From: Corynebacterium urinipleomorphum
GTDB taxonomy: Bacteria > Actinomycetota > Actinomycetes > Mycobacteriales > Mycobacteriaceae
Direction: 5' to 3'
NCBI RefSeq assembly: GCF_900155535.1
Contig: NZ_LT706964.1
Coordinates: 170,012-217,338, forward strand
Length of the DNA: 47,327 bases
Below are positions 1 through 7,514 of the stretch, one piece after another. Each line of letters begins with the position of its first letter. The stretch's first letter is position 1. A program made the position numbers and the translations under genes. The notes beneath the pieces were generated by a model. The model was given only the letters and a program-made list of their open reading frames with translations, was not told where the DNA came from and did not search any database.

Positions 1-26
1 GAGGCAAGCCGGCCGGACACCAGCGT

Positions 27-32
27 TACAAT
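27..32 (+). promoter_or_regulatory. -10 element of a leaderless promoter
   Basis: TACAAT ends 7 nt before the ATG at 40, the spacing expected if transcription starts at the start codon. No ribosome binding site lies in between. This supports the ATG at 40. A -35 is not obvious. Confidence 0.5.
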
Positions 33-39
33 CTCCGGC

Positions 40-441
40 ATGGAGCCACTGACCACGAAGATCGTCACCCGGACCCCGCTGCCGGGTGTGGAGAACGAGG
101 AGCTGGCGGCCCACGATATCGGTGGCGGGCATTTTGTGGTGGCGAGCGTCCCGTTCCTGGACACGAGCATCAATGTCGGGGACATTGTGGAATGCGTGAA
201 GGTCGGGGGCCAGTTCCACGTGAACCGCAAGGTGGTCAGTGGCGGGGCGGAGACAGTGCGGATCCTGATCCAGTCGCCGGAGCCCACGGACATCCCGGAG
301 ACGCTGCTGGCGTTCGGGTGCCGGGTGGAGGTGGGGCCGGGGGGCATGTTGGGGGCGTCGATAGGCGCGGATGCTCCGAGCGAAGGAATCCGTGAGTGGC
401 TTGAGGGCCTTCAGGCGCAGGGCATCATCTCTTTGGCGTAG
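40..441 (+). CDS. DUF4265-like protein
   Basis: A 133-residue soluble protein with no signal peptide or membrane segment. The order of conserved features (a GGGHFVVASVPF strand, then GDIVEC, then VVSGGAETVRI) fits my recollection of the DUF4265 family, small proteins of unknown function; no catalytic residues can be named. Translation probably starts at the ATG on a leaderless transcript, given the TACAAT box just upstream. The next gene begins 15 bp after the stop with its own -10 box, so this is probably a separate transcription unit. The family call rests on pattern memory only. Confidence 0.6.
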   Translation: MEPLTTKIVTRTPLPGVENEELAAHDIGGGHFVVASVPFLDTSINVGDIVECVKVGGQFHVNRKVVSGGAETVRILIQSPEPTDIPETLLAFGCRVEVGPGGMLGASIGADAPSEGIREWLEGLQAQGIISLA

Positions 442-442
442 C

Positions 443-448
443 TACACT
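443..448 (+). promoter_or_regulatory. -10 element, sulfurtransferase gene
   Basis: TACACT overlaps the intergenic junction and ends 8 nt before the ATG at 457. The spacing suggests a leaderless mRNA and argues against the in-frame TTG at 448, which would lie inside the -10 box. Confidence 0.5.
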
Positions 449-456
449 TGGGGGCC

Positions 457-1296
457 ATGAGCGTATTCGTGTCCCCTGAAGACCTGCGTGAACAGATCCG
501 TACCGGCAAGAAGCTCACTGTTTTGGCCTCGCTGTGGGATGCCCGGGAGGGCAACGCGTGGTCGAAATTCCAATCCGAGCACATTCCCACTGCACAGTTC
601 TGCGACCCGGCGGAGCACCTCGTGGGCACGCCCGGTTCCCAGGTCGGCCGTAATCCGCTGCCGTCACCGGAGCGCATGCAGGAGTCATTCCGTGCGTGGG
701 GCATCGAGGCGAACCGCCCGGTGGTCATTTATGACACGGGTGCCGGCGAATACGCGGCCCGCACGTGGTGGACCCTGCGTTGGGCGGGTGTGCGCGACGT
801 GCGCATTCTCGACGGTGGTTTCGCGGCATGGGACCGCCTCGATTTCGAGACCATCGCGGGTCCGGGCCCTGTCTCCGTGCACACGGAGCTCGAGGTCGCG
901 CCGGGCCAGCTGCCCACCGCCAGCATCGAGGACGTCAAGCAATTCAAGGGCATGCTTATCGACGCCCGCGATACCTCCCGCTACGTTGGCCAACGCGAAC
1001 GCCTGGACCTGAAGTCCGGCCACATCCCCGGTGCCCGCACGGTCCCGGTGGATACCCTGTTCACTGAAGACGGCCTGATCAAGCCTTCGGAAGAAATCCT
1101 GGAAATCATGGCGAAGTTCGGCATCACCCACAACACCGACCCCGCTGAGGCCATTGTCTACTCCGGCTCAGGTAACCACTCCTCTAAGCTGCTCGCCGCT
1201 TTTGAGCATGCTGGCCTGCCGCTGCTCACCCACTACATCGGCGGCTGGTCCCAGTGGTCCGCTGACCCGGAGAACCCGGTCGAGCGCGACATCTAG
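457..1296 (+). CDS. sseA: sulfurtransferase (tandem rhodanese domains), active-site Cys replaced by Ser
   Basis: A two-domain rhodanese protein of about 280 residues, the usual size of thiosulfate or 3-mercaptopyruvate sulfurtransferases, which move sulfane sulfur through a persulfide on a catalytic cysteine. The N-terminal domain carries VIYDTGAGEYAARTWW and LDGGFAAW. The C-terminal domain carries LIDARD, the GHIPGAR motif and a closing GGWSQWS. In the catalytic loop, where the family has YCGSG, this protein reads YSGSGNHSSK (codon TCC), so the nucleophile is serine. That would abolish classical sulfur transfer unless another residue substitutes. The protein may be a non-catalytic sulfur-binding or regulatory homologue. 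ATG 457 is preferred over TTG 448 because of the promoter box. The symbol reflects family only. Confidence 0.8.
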   Translation: MSVFVSPEDLREQIRTGKKLTVLASLWDAREGNAWSKFQSEHIPTAQFCDPAEHLVGTPGSQVGRNPLPSPERMQESFRAWGIEANRPVVIYDTGAGEYAARTWWTLRWAGVRDVRILDGGFAAWDRLDFETIAGPGPVSVHTELEVAPGQLPTASIEDVKQFKGMLIDARDTSRYVGQRERLDLKSGHIPGARTVPVDTLFTEDGLIKPSEEILEIMAKFGITHNTDPAEAIVYSGSGNHSSKLLAAFEHAGLPLLTHYIGGWSQWSADPENPVERDI

Positions 1297-1352
1297 GAGC
1301 GGAACCCTAAGGCAACCAGCCATGCCTGCCCTGTTCAGGGGGCATCGGAGGA

Positions 1353-1358
1353 TACAGT
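1353..1358 (+). promoter_or_regulatory. -10 element before the acidic membrane protein
   Basis: TACAGT lies 9 nt before the ATG at 1368, consistent with a nearly leaderless transcript. No Shine-Dalgarno sequence is visible. Confidence 0.4.
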
Positions 1359-1367
1359 TCTCTACTG

Positions 1368-2801
1368 ATGGGTTACATACTTCTGGCACTGTCTGCGCTC
1401 GCTCTTGCTGCGGCGGGCTACTTGTGGCGCGCCGATGCGCAGGAAAAGAGCGGCGCAGGCGAGAGCGGTGCCGCCACTGGGGCTGGCAGTTCACGCGGTG
1501 CCGCGGCCGTGAGTGACGCCAGCGTCACCGGCGGCGATGGGAGTGGCGAGTCCCGGGAGTCTGAGGAAGCCGTGGCTGCGGATATCGAGCCGTTGCCGGC
1601 GCGCGAACCGCAGCCGGAGAGAGTGCCGTTGCCGGAGACCGAACCGGAAGAGCAGCCGGGACCGGCGGCTGAGGCGGTGCCGAGGGAAGCAGTCGAAGCA
1701 GCTGAGGAGCCTGCGACGACCGCGGGGGCCACGAAGTTGGATGAGCCCGAGCAGACGAAGGAAGCTGCGCAGACGGAAGAAGCTGCGGAGACGGACGAAC
1801 CCGCGCGGACTGAAACGACCGCGGAGACGGTAGAGACGGAAGAAGCCGAAGAACTGGAGAAGCGCGATCCGCACAACGACGGGCAGCGCGACCAGCAGCC
1901 TAAGGAGAAAACGCATTCGCGGTGGGGCGCACTGTCGGGGGCAATCAGCGGTGCGTTGCCGGGGGCGAAGCAGCGCGGCCGGAAGGAGCGGCGCGAGTGG
2001 GCGGAGGCGAACGGCTTCGAGTACTCGAGGGAAGATGAGTTTCTGCAGGACGAGTGGGGGCGGGGTGCGGCGTCGATAGGTGCGCCGGTGAGGGACGTGC
2101 TCACCGGGACGCGTTTCGGGCACGAGACGCGGATCGCGGACATCGGTGAGACGACCGTCGTGGCGATGGGAACGGGGATGGACAGTGGGGTGGTGGTGGA
2201 CGTGCGTCGAAAAGCGAATGCGGATGACGCCACCGAGGACCTCGTTGCGGTCGCTGAACTGGAGGGTTTCCGCGTGTTCGCGTCGGAGGCGGGGCCAGCG
2301 GAGCGCATGCTGGACATCCGCGTCAGCACCGCGCTGGAGATGCTCCCGCCGCAGGTCAGTGCCGTGTGGTTTGAGACGGAGTGGGTACTCGCGCAGCTCG
2401 ACGGCACCCCGGGCGCGCAGGAATGGGAGCCGGTGTTCGCGCCGCTCGCCCTGCTCGCGGACGCCGCTCGTACTCTTCCTCCCCGGACCTGGCCGCACCT
2501 CCACTTCGACGTGAAGACGCGTGAGATGGGCGACCCGGTTGAAGCGCCGGCCAGCGCGAAAGGGGAAGGTAACGAGCACACACGGCCCGTAGTCGCGCGG
2601 CCGGAGGAGCCCCTCGAGCTGCCCACCCGCACCACCGGAGCCGTCCGCGGCACCATGGAATACCGCACGGTCGGCGGGGACGAGGTCGACGCCATCGCCA
2701 CGGGTGCACCGCCCGAGCAGCTTAACGACGGCACCCGCCTCACCCGCCGCCCCCAACCCCCGTCAATCTTCGGCGACGGCAACGCGGACTACCCTGGGTG
2801 A
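1368..2801 (+). CDS. membrane-anchored acidic protein upstream of pyrE
   Basis: A 477-residue protein. Residues about 2-20 form one hydrophobic segment (GYILLALSALALAAAGYLW) that should act as a membrane anchor. Residues about 25-170 are low complexity, rich in Glu, Ala, Thr and Pro, with repeated ET/EA blocks. From about 175 a folded domain begins (HSRWGALSGAISG, then REWAEANGFEY, GTRFGHETRIADIGET and VVDVRRK) and runs to about 390. The last 80 residues are again disordered. I know no function. Mycobacterium tuberculosis has a putative secreted protein (Rv0383c) immediately upstream of pyrE, so this may be its positional counterpart. The gene ends within the pyrE start region, so the two may be cotranscribed. 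Confidence 0.7.
   Translation: MGYILLALSALALAAAGYLWRADAQEKSGAGESGAATGAGSSRGAAAVSDASVTGGDGSGESRESEEAVAADIEPLPAREPQPERVPLPETEPEEQPGPAAEAVPREAVEAAEEPATTAGATKLDEPEQTKEAAQTEEAAETDEPARTETTAETVETEEAEELEKRDPHNDGQRDQQPKEKTHSRWGALSGAISGALPGAKQRGRKERREWAEANGFEYSREDEFLQDEWGRGAASIGAPVRDVLTGTRFGHETRIADIGETTVVAMGTGMDSGVVVDVRRKANADDATEDLVAVAELEGFRVFASEAGPAERMLDIRVSTALEMLPPQVSAVWFETEWVLAQLDGTPGAQEWEPVFAPLALLADAARTLPPRTWPHLHFDVKTREMGDPVEAPASAKGEGNEHTRPVVARPEEPLELPTRTTGAVRGTMEYRTVGGDEVDAIATGAPPEQLNDGTRLTRRPQPPSIFGDGNADYPG
2790..2795 (+). promoter_or_regulatory. possible internal -10 element for pyrE
   Basis: TACCCT, inside the end of the preceding gene, is 8 nt before the ATG at 2804. The upstream GTG at 2798 has no ribosome binding site. 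The spacing resembles the other leaderless starts here, but the hexamer match is weak. Confidence 0.3.
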
Positions 2802-2803
2802 CC

Positions 2804-3376
2804 ATGAGCGAGAACACGGAAACCACTGCACACACTGGTAACGCTGGCGCGAAGGAGCGCCTCGCCGAGCTCGTCCGCGAGTTGGCTGTCGTCCACGGCA
2901 AGGTGACGCTTTCGTCAGGCAAGGAAGCGGACTACTACGTCGACCTGCGTCGCGCGACGCTGCACCACGAGGCGAGCCCCCTGATCGGTGCTCTGCTGCG
3001 CGAGCTGACCAGCGACCTCGACTTCGACGCCGTCGGCGGCCTCACACTCGGCGCCGACCCCGTCGCCACCGCAGTCATGCACGCCGAGGGCCGGCCTATC
3101 GACGCCTTCGTGGTCCGCAAAGAAGCCAAAAAGCACGGCATGCAGCGGCGCATCGAGGGCCCGGACATCACCGGCAAGCGCGTTCTCGTGGTCGAGGACA
3201 CCACCACGACCGGTAACTCCCCGCTCACCGCTGTGAAGGCGTGCCAGGAAGCGGGTGCCGAGGTCGTCGCCGTAGCCACCGTCGTGGACCGCGCCACCGG
3301 CGCCGCCGACGTACTCAAGGACGCTGGCCTGGACTACCGGTTCCTGCTGGGCTTGGACGACCTTGGACTCGCGTAG
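2804..3376 (+). CDS. pyrE: orotate phosphoribosyltransferase
   Basis: A cytosolic enzyme that joins orotate to PRPP to give OMP, the fifth step of pyrimidine synthesis. The 190-residue length is normal. Visible signatures are LSSGKEADYYVDLR near the N-terminus, VRKEAKKHG in the flexible loop that carries catalytic Lys, and the PRPP-binding signature VLVVEDTTTTGNS at about residues 125-137. An in-frame GTG six bases upstream is an alternative start. The end overlaps the RNA methyltransferase gene by 14 bp, indicating cotranscription. The order pyrE then SpoU-type methylase is shared, as I recall, with C. glutamicum and mycobacteria. Confidence 0.95.
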   Translation: MSENTETTAHTGNAGAKERLAELVRELAVVHGKVTLSSGKEADYYVDLRRATLHHEASPLIGALLRELTSDLDFDAVGGLTLGADPVATAVMHAEGRPIDAFVVRKEAKKHGMQRRIEGPDITGKRVLVVEDTTTTGNSPLTAVKACQEAGAEVVAVATVVDRATGAADVLKDAGLDYRFLLGLDDLGLA

Positions 3377-4100
3377 CCCCGAACCCGCTGAGCTAGTCGA
3401 GCCTGCTGAGCCCGCAGCGCCCGCAGCGCCTGCGCCCGCCGACCCCGAAAAAGACCCCGCCGAAAAAGGCCCCACCGAATGGCAAGAAGGCCGGCATGGG
3501 GTGGGGCCGTGGGAGGGGGAGTGGCCCGTCGATAAGCGGTACGACCCGGAGTTTCTGCGAAACGGCGACCGCCGCAACGTCGTCGATGCGTACAGGTACT
3601 GGTCGCTTGAGGCGATCAAGGAGGACCTGGACACCCGGCGGCATCCGTTCCATGTGGCGATCGAGAACTTCGAGAACGACATGAACATCGGCACCGTCGT
3701 GCGCACGGCGAATGCGTTTCTAGCGGAGGCAGTGCACATCGTGGGCCGCAAGCGGTGGAACCGGCGCGGTGCGATGGTGACGGACCGCTACCAGCACATA
3801 GTCCACCACGAAACGGTGACTGACCTGGCTGAATATGCGGCGGAACACGGATTGACCATGGTGGCCATCGACAACACGCCGGGCTCTGTGCCGCTGGAAA
3901 CCGCTGACCTGCCCGAGCGCTGTCTCTTGCTTTTCGGCCAGGAGGGCCCCGGAGTGACGGCGCAGGCGCAGGACGCGGCAGTGATGACATGCTCAATCGC
4001 GCAGTTCGGGTCGACGCGGTCCATCAACGCGGGTGTCGCCGCCGGGATAGCCATGCACGCCTGGATCCGGCAGCACGCGGACTTGAACGCGGCGTGGTGA
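3363..4100 (+). CDS. TrmH/SpoU-family RNA 2'-O-methyltransferase
   Basis: A SPOUT-fold methyltransferase expected to methylate a ribose 2'-OH of tRNA or rRNA using AdoMet. All three SpoU motifs are present: NDMNIGTVVRTANAF (motif 1, invariant Asn and Arg), LLFGQEGPGV (motif 2) and QFGSTRSINAGVAAGIAMHAW-type motif 3 near the C-terminus. The first about 45 residues are a Pro/Ala/Glu-rich unstructured extension. The start used is TTG at 3363, inside pyrE; an internal start after the low-complexity part is possible. The substrate nucleotide cannot be told from sequence. It is cotranscribed with pyrE. Confidence 0.85.
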   Translation: MDSRSPEPAELVEPAEPAAPAAPAPADPEKDPAEKGPTEWQEGRHGVGPWEGEWPVDKRYDPEFLRNGDRRNVVDAYRYWSLEAIKEDLDTRRHPFHVAIENFENDMNIGTVVRTANAFLAEAVHIVGRKRWNRRGAMVTDRYQHIVHHETVTDLAEYAAEHGLTMVAIDNTPGSVPLETADLPERCLLLFGQEGPGVTAQAQDAAVMTCSIAQFGSTRSINAGVAAGIAMHAWIRQHADLNAAW

Positions 4101-4134
4101 GCGCTGGCCCGTTCGTGCGCGACGGCTCGAAATC

Positions 4135-4160
4135 GCGAACGGTAACAATTCAACGGTAAC
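4135..4160 (+). repeat. IS30-family left terminal inverted repeat
   Basis: It begins GCGAACGGTAAC and ends AACGGTAAC, so the 7-mer CGGTAAC occurs twice, 14 bp apart. It matches the reverse complement of 5998-6023 at 23 of 26 positions. Confidence 0.9.
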
Positions 4161-4202
4161 CCCGGGCTATTAGGTCCGGTATCGCGCAGGGACTGTCAAT
4201 GG

Positions 4203-5963
4203 GTGAATGCGCCATCTCGATCGAGAGGTGGTTGCGTTGTGACTGGTTGGGTGCCGGAGGAAATTCGTCAGGCGGCGGTTGCCCGTGTTGCTGCTGGCGA
4301 GTCCCCTTATTTGGTTGCTGAGGATTTTGGGGTGGTGCCAAAAACTGTCTACAGCTGGATGCACAAAGCGGGTGTAGCCGGTCCATCGACAGTCAGAAGA
4401 CAGAGCCGACAGGACCGATTTGAGCAAGCATCTGGCTTGGTGCGACAAGGCGCGTCGGTGTCACACGCTGCTCGTAGGGTGGGCTTGCCCGTATCGTCTG
4501 TGCGGTCTTGGCTCATCGAACAAGGCGTGGTCGTGCCTGGAAAAGCACCCGCGCGCACAGTCATTTCTGATGAGGATAAACAAGCTGCCGTTGCCTGCGT
4601 GCTAGATGGTCAGTCCGCATACCGGATTGCGGAAAGTCTCGGTGTAGCACCTAAGACTGTGTACAGCTGGATGCGTAAAGCAGGGATAACGAGTGACCGC
4701 GGTACTGCAAAGCAGTGGAAACACAACCGCCGAGTCGCCGAGGAGATGTTCGCTGACGGTGTGCCGGTGGCTGCGGTTGCCGACTGGTTGGGGGTCAGCA
4801 GATCGACGGTGTACCAGTGGCGCAAAGATAGTGTCATGCCAGCACCTTTATCCACCGCCGCGGTGTCTACGGCGGCTACACCAACTGACATCGACGGTAT
4901 GCGTGTGGGGGTGGGCAAACGGTTGACCGTCTCTGACCGGGCCCAGATCCATGCCGGGTGCGCCCAAGGCTTATCGGCTAGGGCGATCGCTTCATCTATC
5001 GGCCGGCACCATAGCGTGGTTGCCAGAGAAATCCGCCGTAACGGGTGGGAGGTCATCAACCCGGCCGGGACGGTGGTGCACACCTATAACGCCGAAGTCG
5101 CCGGTGAACGCACAACACGACGGATGGCCAGGCCGAAACCACGCCGCATCGACACGAACTACCGGTTGCGGAAAGTCGTTGTCGCAGGTGTTGCACGCAA
5201 ATGGTCACCAAAGCGCATCAGCTGCCATCTGGAGCGGGTTTTCGCCGATGATGAAACCATGCAGCTATCCCACGAAGCGATCTACTCCGCGCTCTACATC
5301 CAAGGCAAAGGCAGCCTTCGCGCGGAGCTGGAATCGATCATGAAGACCCAGCAAGTACTGATCAAAGGCGGCACGAAACGCACCCCACGGTCGCGTACAG
5401 CAGGTCTTGCCACCAACAGCCGGTCGTGGATCACAGGTGCAGAAATCACCACCCGGCCACCAGAAGTCGACGACCGGGCTATCCCCGGGCACTGGGAGGG
5501 AGACCTCGTCATCGGCAAAGGAGGTAAAAGTGCGTTGATCACCCTGATTGAACGCTCCAGCCGGTATACCCTGCTGGGGCATTTGCCTGACGAGCACTCA
5601 TCGGCCACCGTGGTCGGAACGCTGCAACGCATGGTCAAAGACCTCAACGCCGAACAGTTAAAGACCATCACGTGGGACCAAGGATCAGAAATGGCGCTGA
5701 CTGCCACGGTGTCGATCGCTGATGGGTGCAAGGTCTATTTCTGCGACCCGCACTCACCGTGGCAGCGGCCCACCAACGAGAACACCAACGGGGAAATCCG
5801 GCGCCGGTTCTTCCCGAAAGGAACCGACTTCGCCCTTGTCAGCGCCGAGGAAGTCGCCTGGGTCCAAAACGAACTCAACGACACCCCCATCGTCAAGTTT
5901 CACGGAGCCACACCCCGTGAAAAACTAGAAGAACTATTCAACGGTGGCGCAATCACCGCATGA
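4203..5963 (+). CDS. IS30-family transposase with extra N-terminal HTH units
   Basis: A DDE transposase of 586 residues; typical IS30 transposases are roughly 320-400. The C-terminal half is standard: an HTH (SDRAQIHAGCAQGLSARAIA, then EIRRNG), then catalytic residues in WEGDLVIG, TWDQGSEM and ENTNGEIRRRFFPKG. The N-terminal about 200 residues add four further HTH-like units of 35-45 residues. Units one and three are close copies, sharing VAPKTVYSWM- or VVPKTVYSWM-type cores; units two and four read VSSVRSWL and SRSTVYQW. Translation could start at GTG 4203 or at GTG 4239, which has a GAGAGG sequence 10 nt upstream. No frameshift is visible, so the element may be active. Confidence 0.93.
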   Translation: MNAPSRSRGGCVVTGWVPEEIRQAAVARVAAGESPYLVAEDFGVVPKTVYSWMHKAGVAGPSTVRRQSRQDRFEQASGLVRQGASVSHAARRVGLPVSSVRSWLIEQGVVVPGKAPARTVISDEDKQAAVACVLDGQSAYRIAESLGVAPKTVYSWMRKAGITSDRGTAKQWKHNRRVAEEMFADGVPVAAVADWLGVSRSTVYQWRKDSVMPAPLSTAAVSTAATPTDIDGMRVGVGKRLTVSDRAQIHAGCAQGLSARAIASSIGRHHSVVAREIRRNGWEVINPAGTVVHTYNAEVAGERTTRRMARPKPRRIDTNYRLRKVVVAGVARKWSPKRISCHLERVFADDETMQLSHEAIYSALYIQGKGSLRAELESIMKTQQVLIKGGTKRTPRSRTAGLATNSRSWITGAEITTRPPEVDDRAIPGHWEGDLVIGKGGKSALITLIERSSRYTLLGHLPDEHSSATVVGTLQRMVKDLNAEQLKTITWDQGSEMALTATVSIADGCKVYFCDPHSPWQRPTNENTNGEIRRRFFPKGTDFALVSAEEVAWVQNELNDTPIVKFHGATPREKLEELFNGGAITA

Positions 5964-5997
5964 TCCCGCCGCACATTACTGGCGCTTCGGGAGCATT

Positions 5998-6023
5998 GTT
6001 ACCGTTTGATAGTTACCGTTCGC
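5998..6023 (-). repeat. IS30-family right terminal inverted repeat
   Basis: Read on the minus strand it begins GCGAACGGTAAC and ends AACGGTAAC; only the five-base centre differs from the left end. Confidence 0.9.
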
Positions 6024-6153
6024 GTTTTTCACGGGGCTGCGGTCCGCGAATCAGTCGATTCCGCGGCTCGACGGAGCTGGATCCCCAGGAAATGGAAAGT
6101 GTAACGGCTGCGCAACGACGCGGATAAGCTAGAAGCGATGTAAAGGAGGGATA

Positions 6154-7305
6154 GTGCCGGAAACTTGGGCGCACCGCGCGGACCTCGCTGAGATGGCGAT
6201 TGCGGAACGACATGCGACGCGGCTGTGGGGCTTGCCCCGCACCAACCTTGCGGTGGTCAGCTGGCCGCCGACGACGAAGGAGAAGGTGTTCTTCCACTGG
6301 CATTACTGGTGGCAGGCGCACTACTTGGATTGCCTGGTGGACGCGGAATCGCGGCGTTCGACGAAGGCGCGGCGCGCAGCGATTGTGCGCACGATTCGCG
6401 GGATCCGCCTGCGCAACCTGGGCAAGCTGATCAAGAACCGCTACTACGACGACAAGGCGTGGCTCGCGTTGGCGCTGGACCGTGTGGCACATTCGGACAA
6501 GGTGTCGCGGCCGAAGCAGCTCGACGACTTGGAGTTCAATATCCTCGCGGGGCTTGATTCCGTGACGGGTGTGCTGCCGTGGCGCACGGACGAGAATTTC
6601 TTCAACGTCCCTGCGAACGGGCCCGCGGCGATCATGCTCGCGCGCACGGGCCGTGTGGACAAGGCGCGTGAAGTGGTCGACTGGATCTTCGAGAATCTCA
6701 TGACGGATGACGGCCTCATTCAAGACGGTCTGCGCCTGCTTGTCGACGGCCCACGTGCCACCCCCACCATCTACACCTACAACCAGGGAACTGTGCTCGG
6801 CGCGGCACTGGAGATCGCGCTCGCCCTAGAAGACAAGCCGGAGGAGCAGGTCTACTACATCACGCATATCCGGTCGCTGGTGCAGGCCATCTCGATGCAT
6901 GTGGCGACGCCGGGCGGGGTGATCGACAATCCGGTTGACGGCGATGGCGACGGCGGGTTGTTCAAGGGCATCCTCGTGCGCTACCTCGCCGAAGTAGCTG
7001 TGCGTCTGCCGGAGGACAGCCCCGCGAGTGTGAGTGCGAAGCGCGCGGCGGAGCGCCTCGTCATGTCCAGCGCCGAGGCGATGTGGAACCACCGCCTCGA
7101 GGTCGACGGGTTGCCGATCTTCCCCGCCCGCTGGACCCGGGACGCGAAGCTGCCGCACAACTATTCGTTGGGACCAACCTCGATCACCGATGCCCTGGGC
7201 ACGACACGGATCTCGGAGCGTGACCTGTCTGTGCAACTGTCCGGGTGGATGCTGCTCGAGGCGGCCGCACGGGTGTCGGCCGCGCGCAAGGAACGCGGGG
7301 AGTAG
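6154..7305 (+). CDS. glycoside hydrolase family 76 (alpha-1,6-mannanase-like)
   Basis: A 383-residue protein with the GH76 pattern: aromatic-rich FFHWHYWWQAHYLDCLVD near residue 50, NRYYDDKAWLALAL around residues 95-107, and IYTYNQGTVLGAALEIA near 215. In characterised GH76 enzymes a DD pair is catalytic, and Asp99-Asp100 are the obvious candidates. Family members cleave alpha-1,6-mannan, so a role on the mannan core of corynebacterial lipomannan or lipoarabinomannan is plausible but inferred. No signal peptide is visible, which is odd for a wall glycan enzyme. The GTG start is fixed by a strong AAAGGAGG ribosome site ending about 6 nt upstream. A GH76 gene near the aldolase gene also occurs in M. 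tuberculosis, as I recall. Confidence 0.85.
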   Translation: MPETWAHRADLAEMAIAERHATRLWGLPRTNLAVVSWPPTTKEKVFFHWHYWWQAHYLDCLVDAESRRSTKARRAAIVRTIRGIRLRNLGKLIKNRYYDDKAWLALALDRVAHSDKVSRPKQLDDLEFNILAGLDSVTGVLPWRTDENFFNVPANGPAAIMLARTGRVDKAREVVDWIFENLMTDDGLIQDGLRLLVDGPRATPTIYTYNQGTVLGAALEIALALEDKPEEQVYYITHIRSLVQAISMHVATPGGVIDNPVDGDGDGGLFKGILVRYLAEVAVRLPEDSPASVSAKRAAERLVMSSAEAMWNHRLEVDGLPIFPARWTRDAKLPHNYSLGPTSITDALGTTRISERDLSVQLSGWMLLEAAARVSAARKERGE

Positions 7306-7333
7306 CTGCGGGGAGTAGCTGCGGGGAGTAGCT
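7295..7333 (+). repeat. three perfect 13-bp tandem repeats over a stop codon
   Basis: The unit GCGGGGAGTAGCT occurs three times in direct succession (7295-7307, 7308-7320, 7321-7333). The stop codon of the GH76 gene (TAG, 7303-7305) lies in the first unit and each unit repeats the TAG. It looks like slippage-generated duplication of the gene end. Confidence 0.9.
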
Positions 7334-7432
7334 CAGGAAAATAGCGGCGAGAGAGCGAGTAGCACGGGGCCAGCGCGAACCGGGTGCGCAGGCGGGGGCC
7401 GAAAAGTTCGTGCAGGAAAAACCGGACACGGG

Positions 7433-7438
7433 CATACT
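7433..7438 (+). promoter_or_regulatory. possible -10 element of the aldolase gene
   Basis: CATACT in the context GGGCATACTGG lies about 75 nt upstream of the aldolase start, which would give a 5' leader of roughly 70 nt. No good -35 is present at 16-18 nt. Confidence 0.35.
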
Positions 7439-7514
7439 GGGGTGTGTAGAGTCCGCAGGCTCTCAAGAGGGCTCGCGGGCGACACTGACCACCGAGTGAA
7501 AGGGAATACCCTCC

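Larger units (their letters stand above)
4135..6023 (+). mobile_element. complete IS30-family insertion sequence
   Basis: An element of about 1.89 kb bounded by 26-bp inverted repeats (left 4135-4160, right 5998-6023) that differ at three central positions. It carries a single transposase gene with an intact frame. Each end holds two copies of CGGTAAC, probably transposase-binding repeats. I see no convincing target-site duplication: flanks are AATC on the left and GTTT on the right. It sits between the SpoU methylase gene and the GH76 gene and disrupts neither. A deleted relative lies at 35179-35282. Confidence 0.9.

Noticed and set aside
1418..2782. Minus-strand Ser/Ala-rich frame of 454 codons
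   Set aside because: Mirrors the repetitive acidic gene on the plus strand; composition follows from its codon bias.
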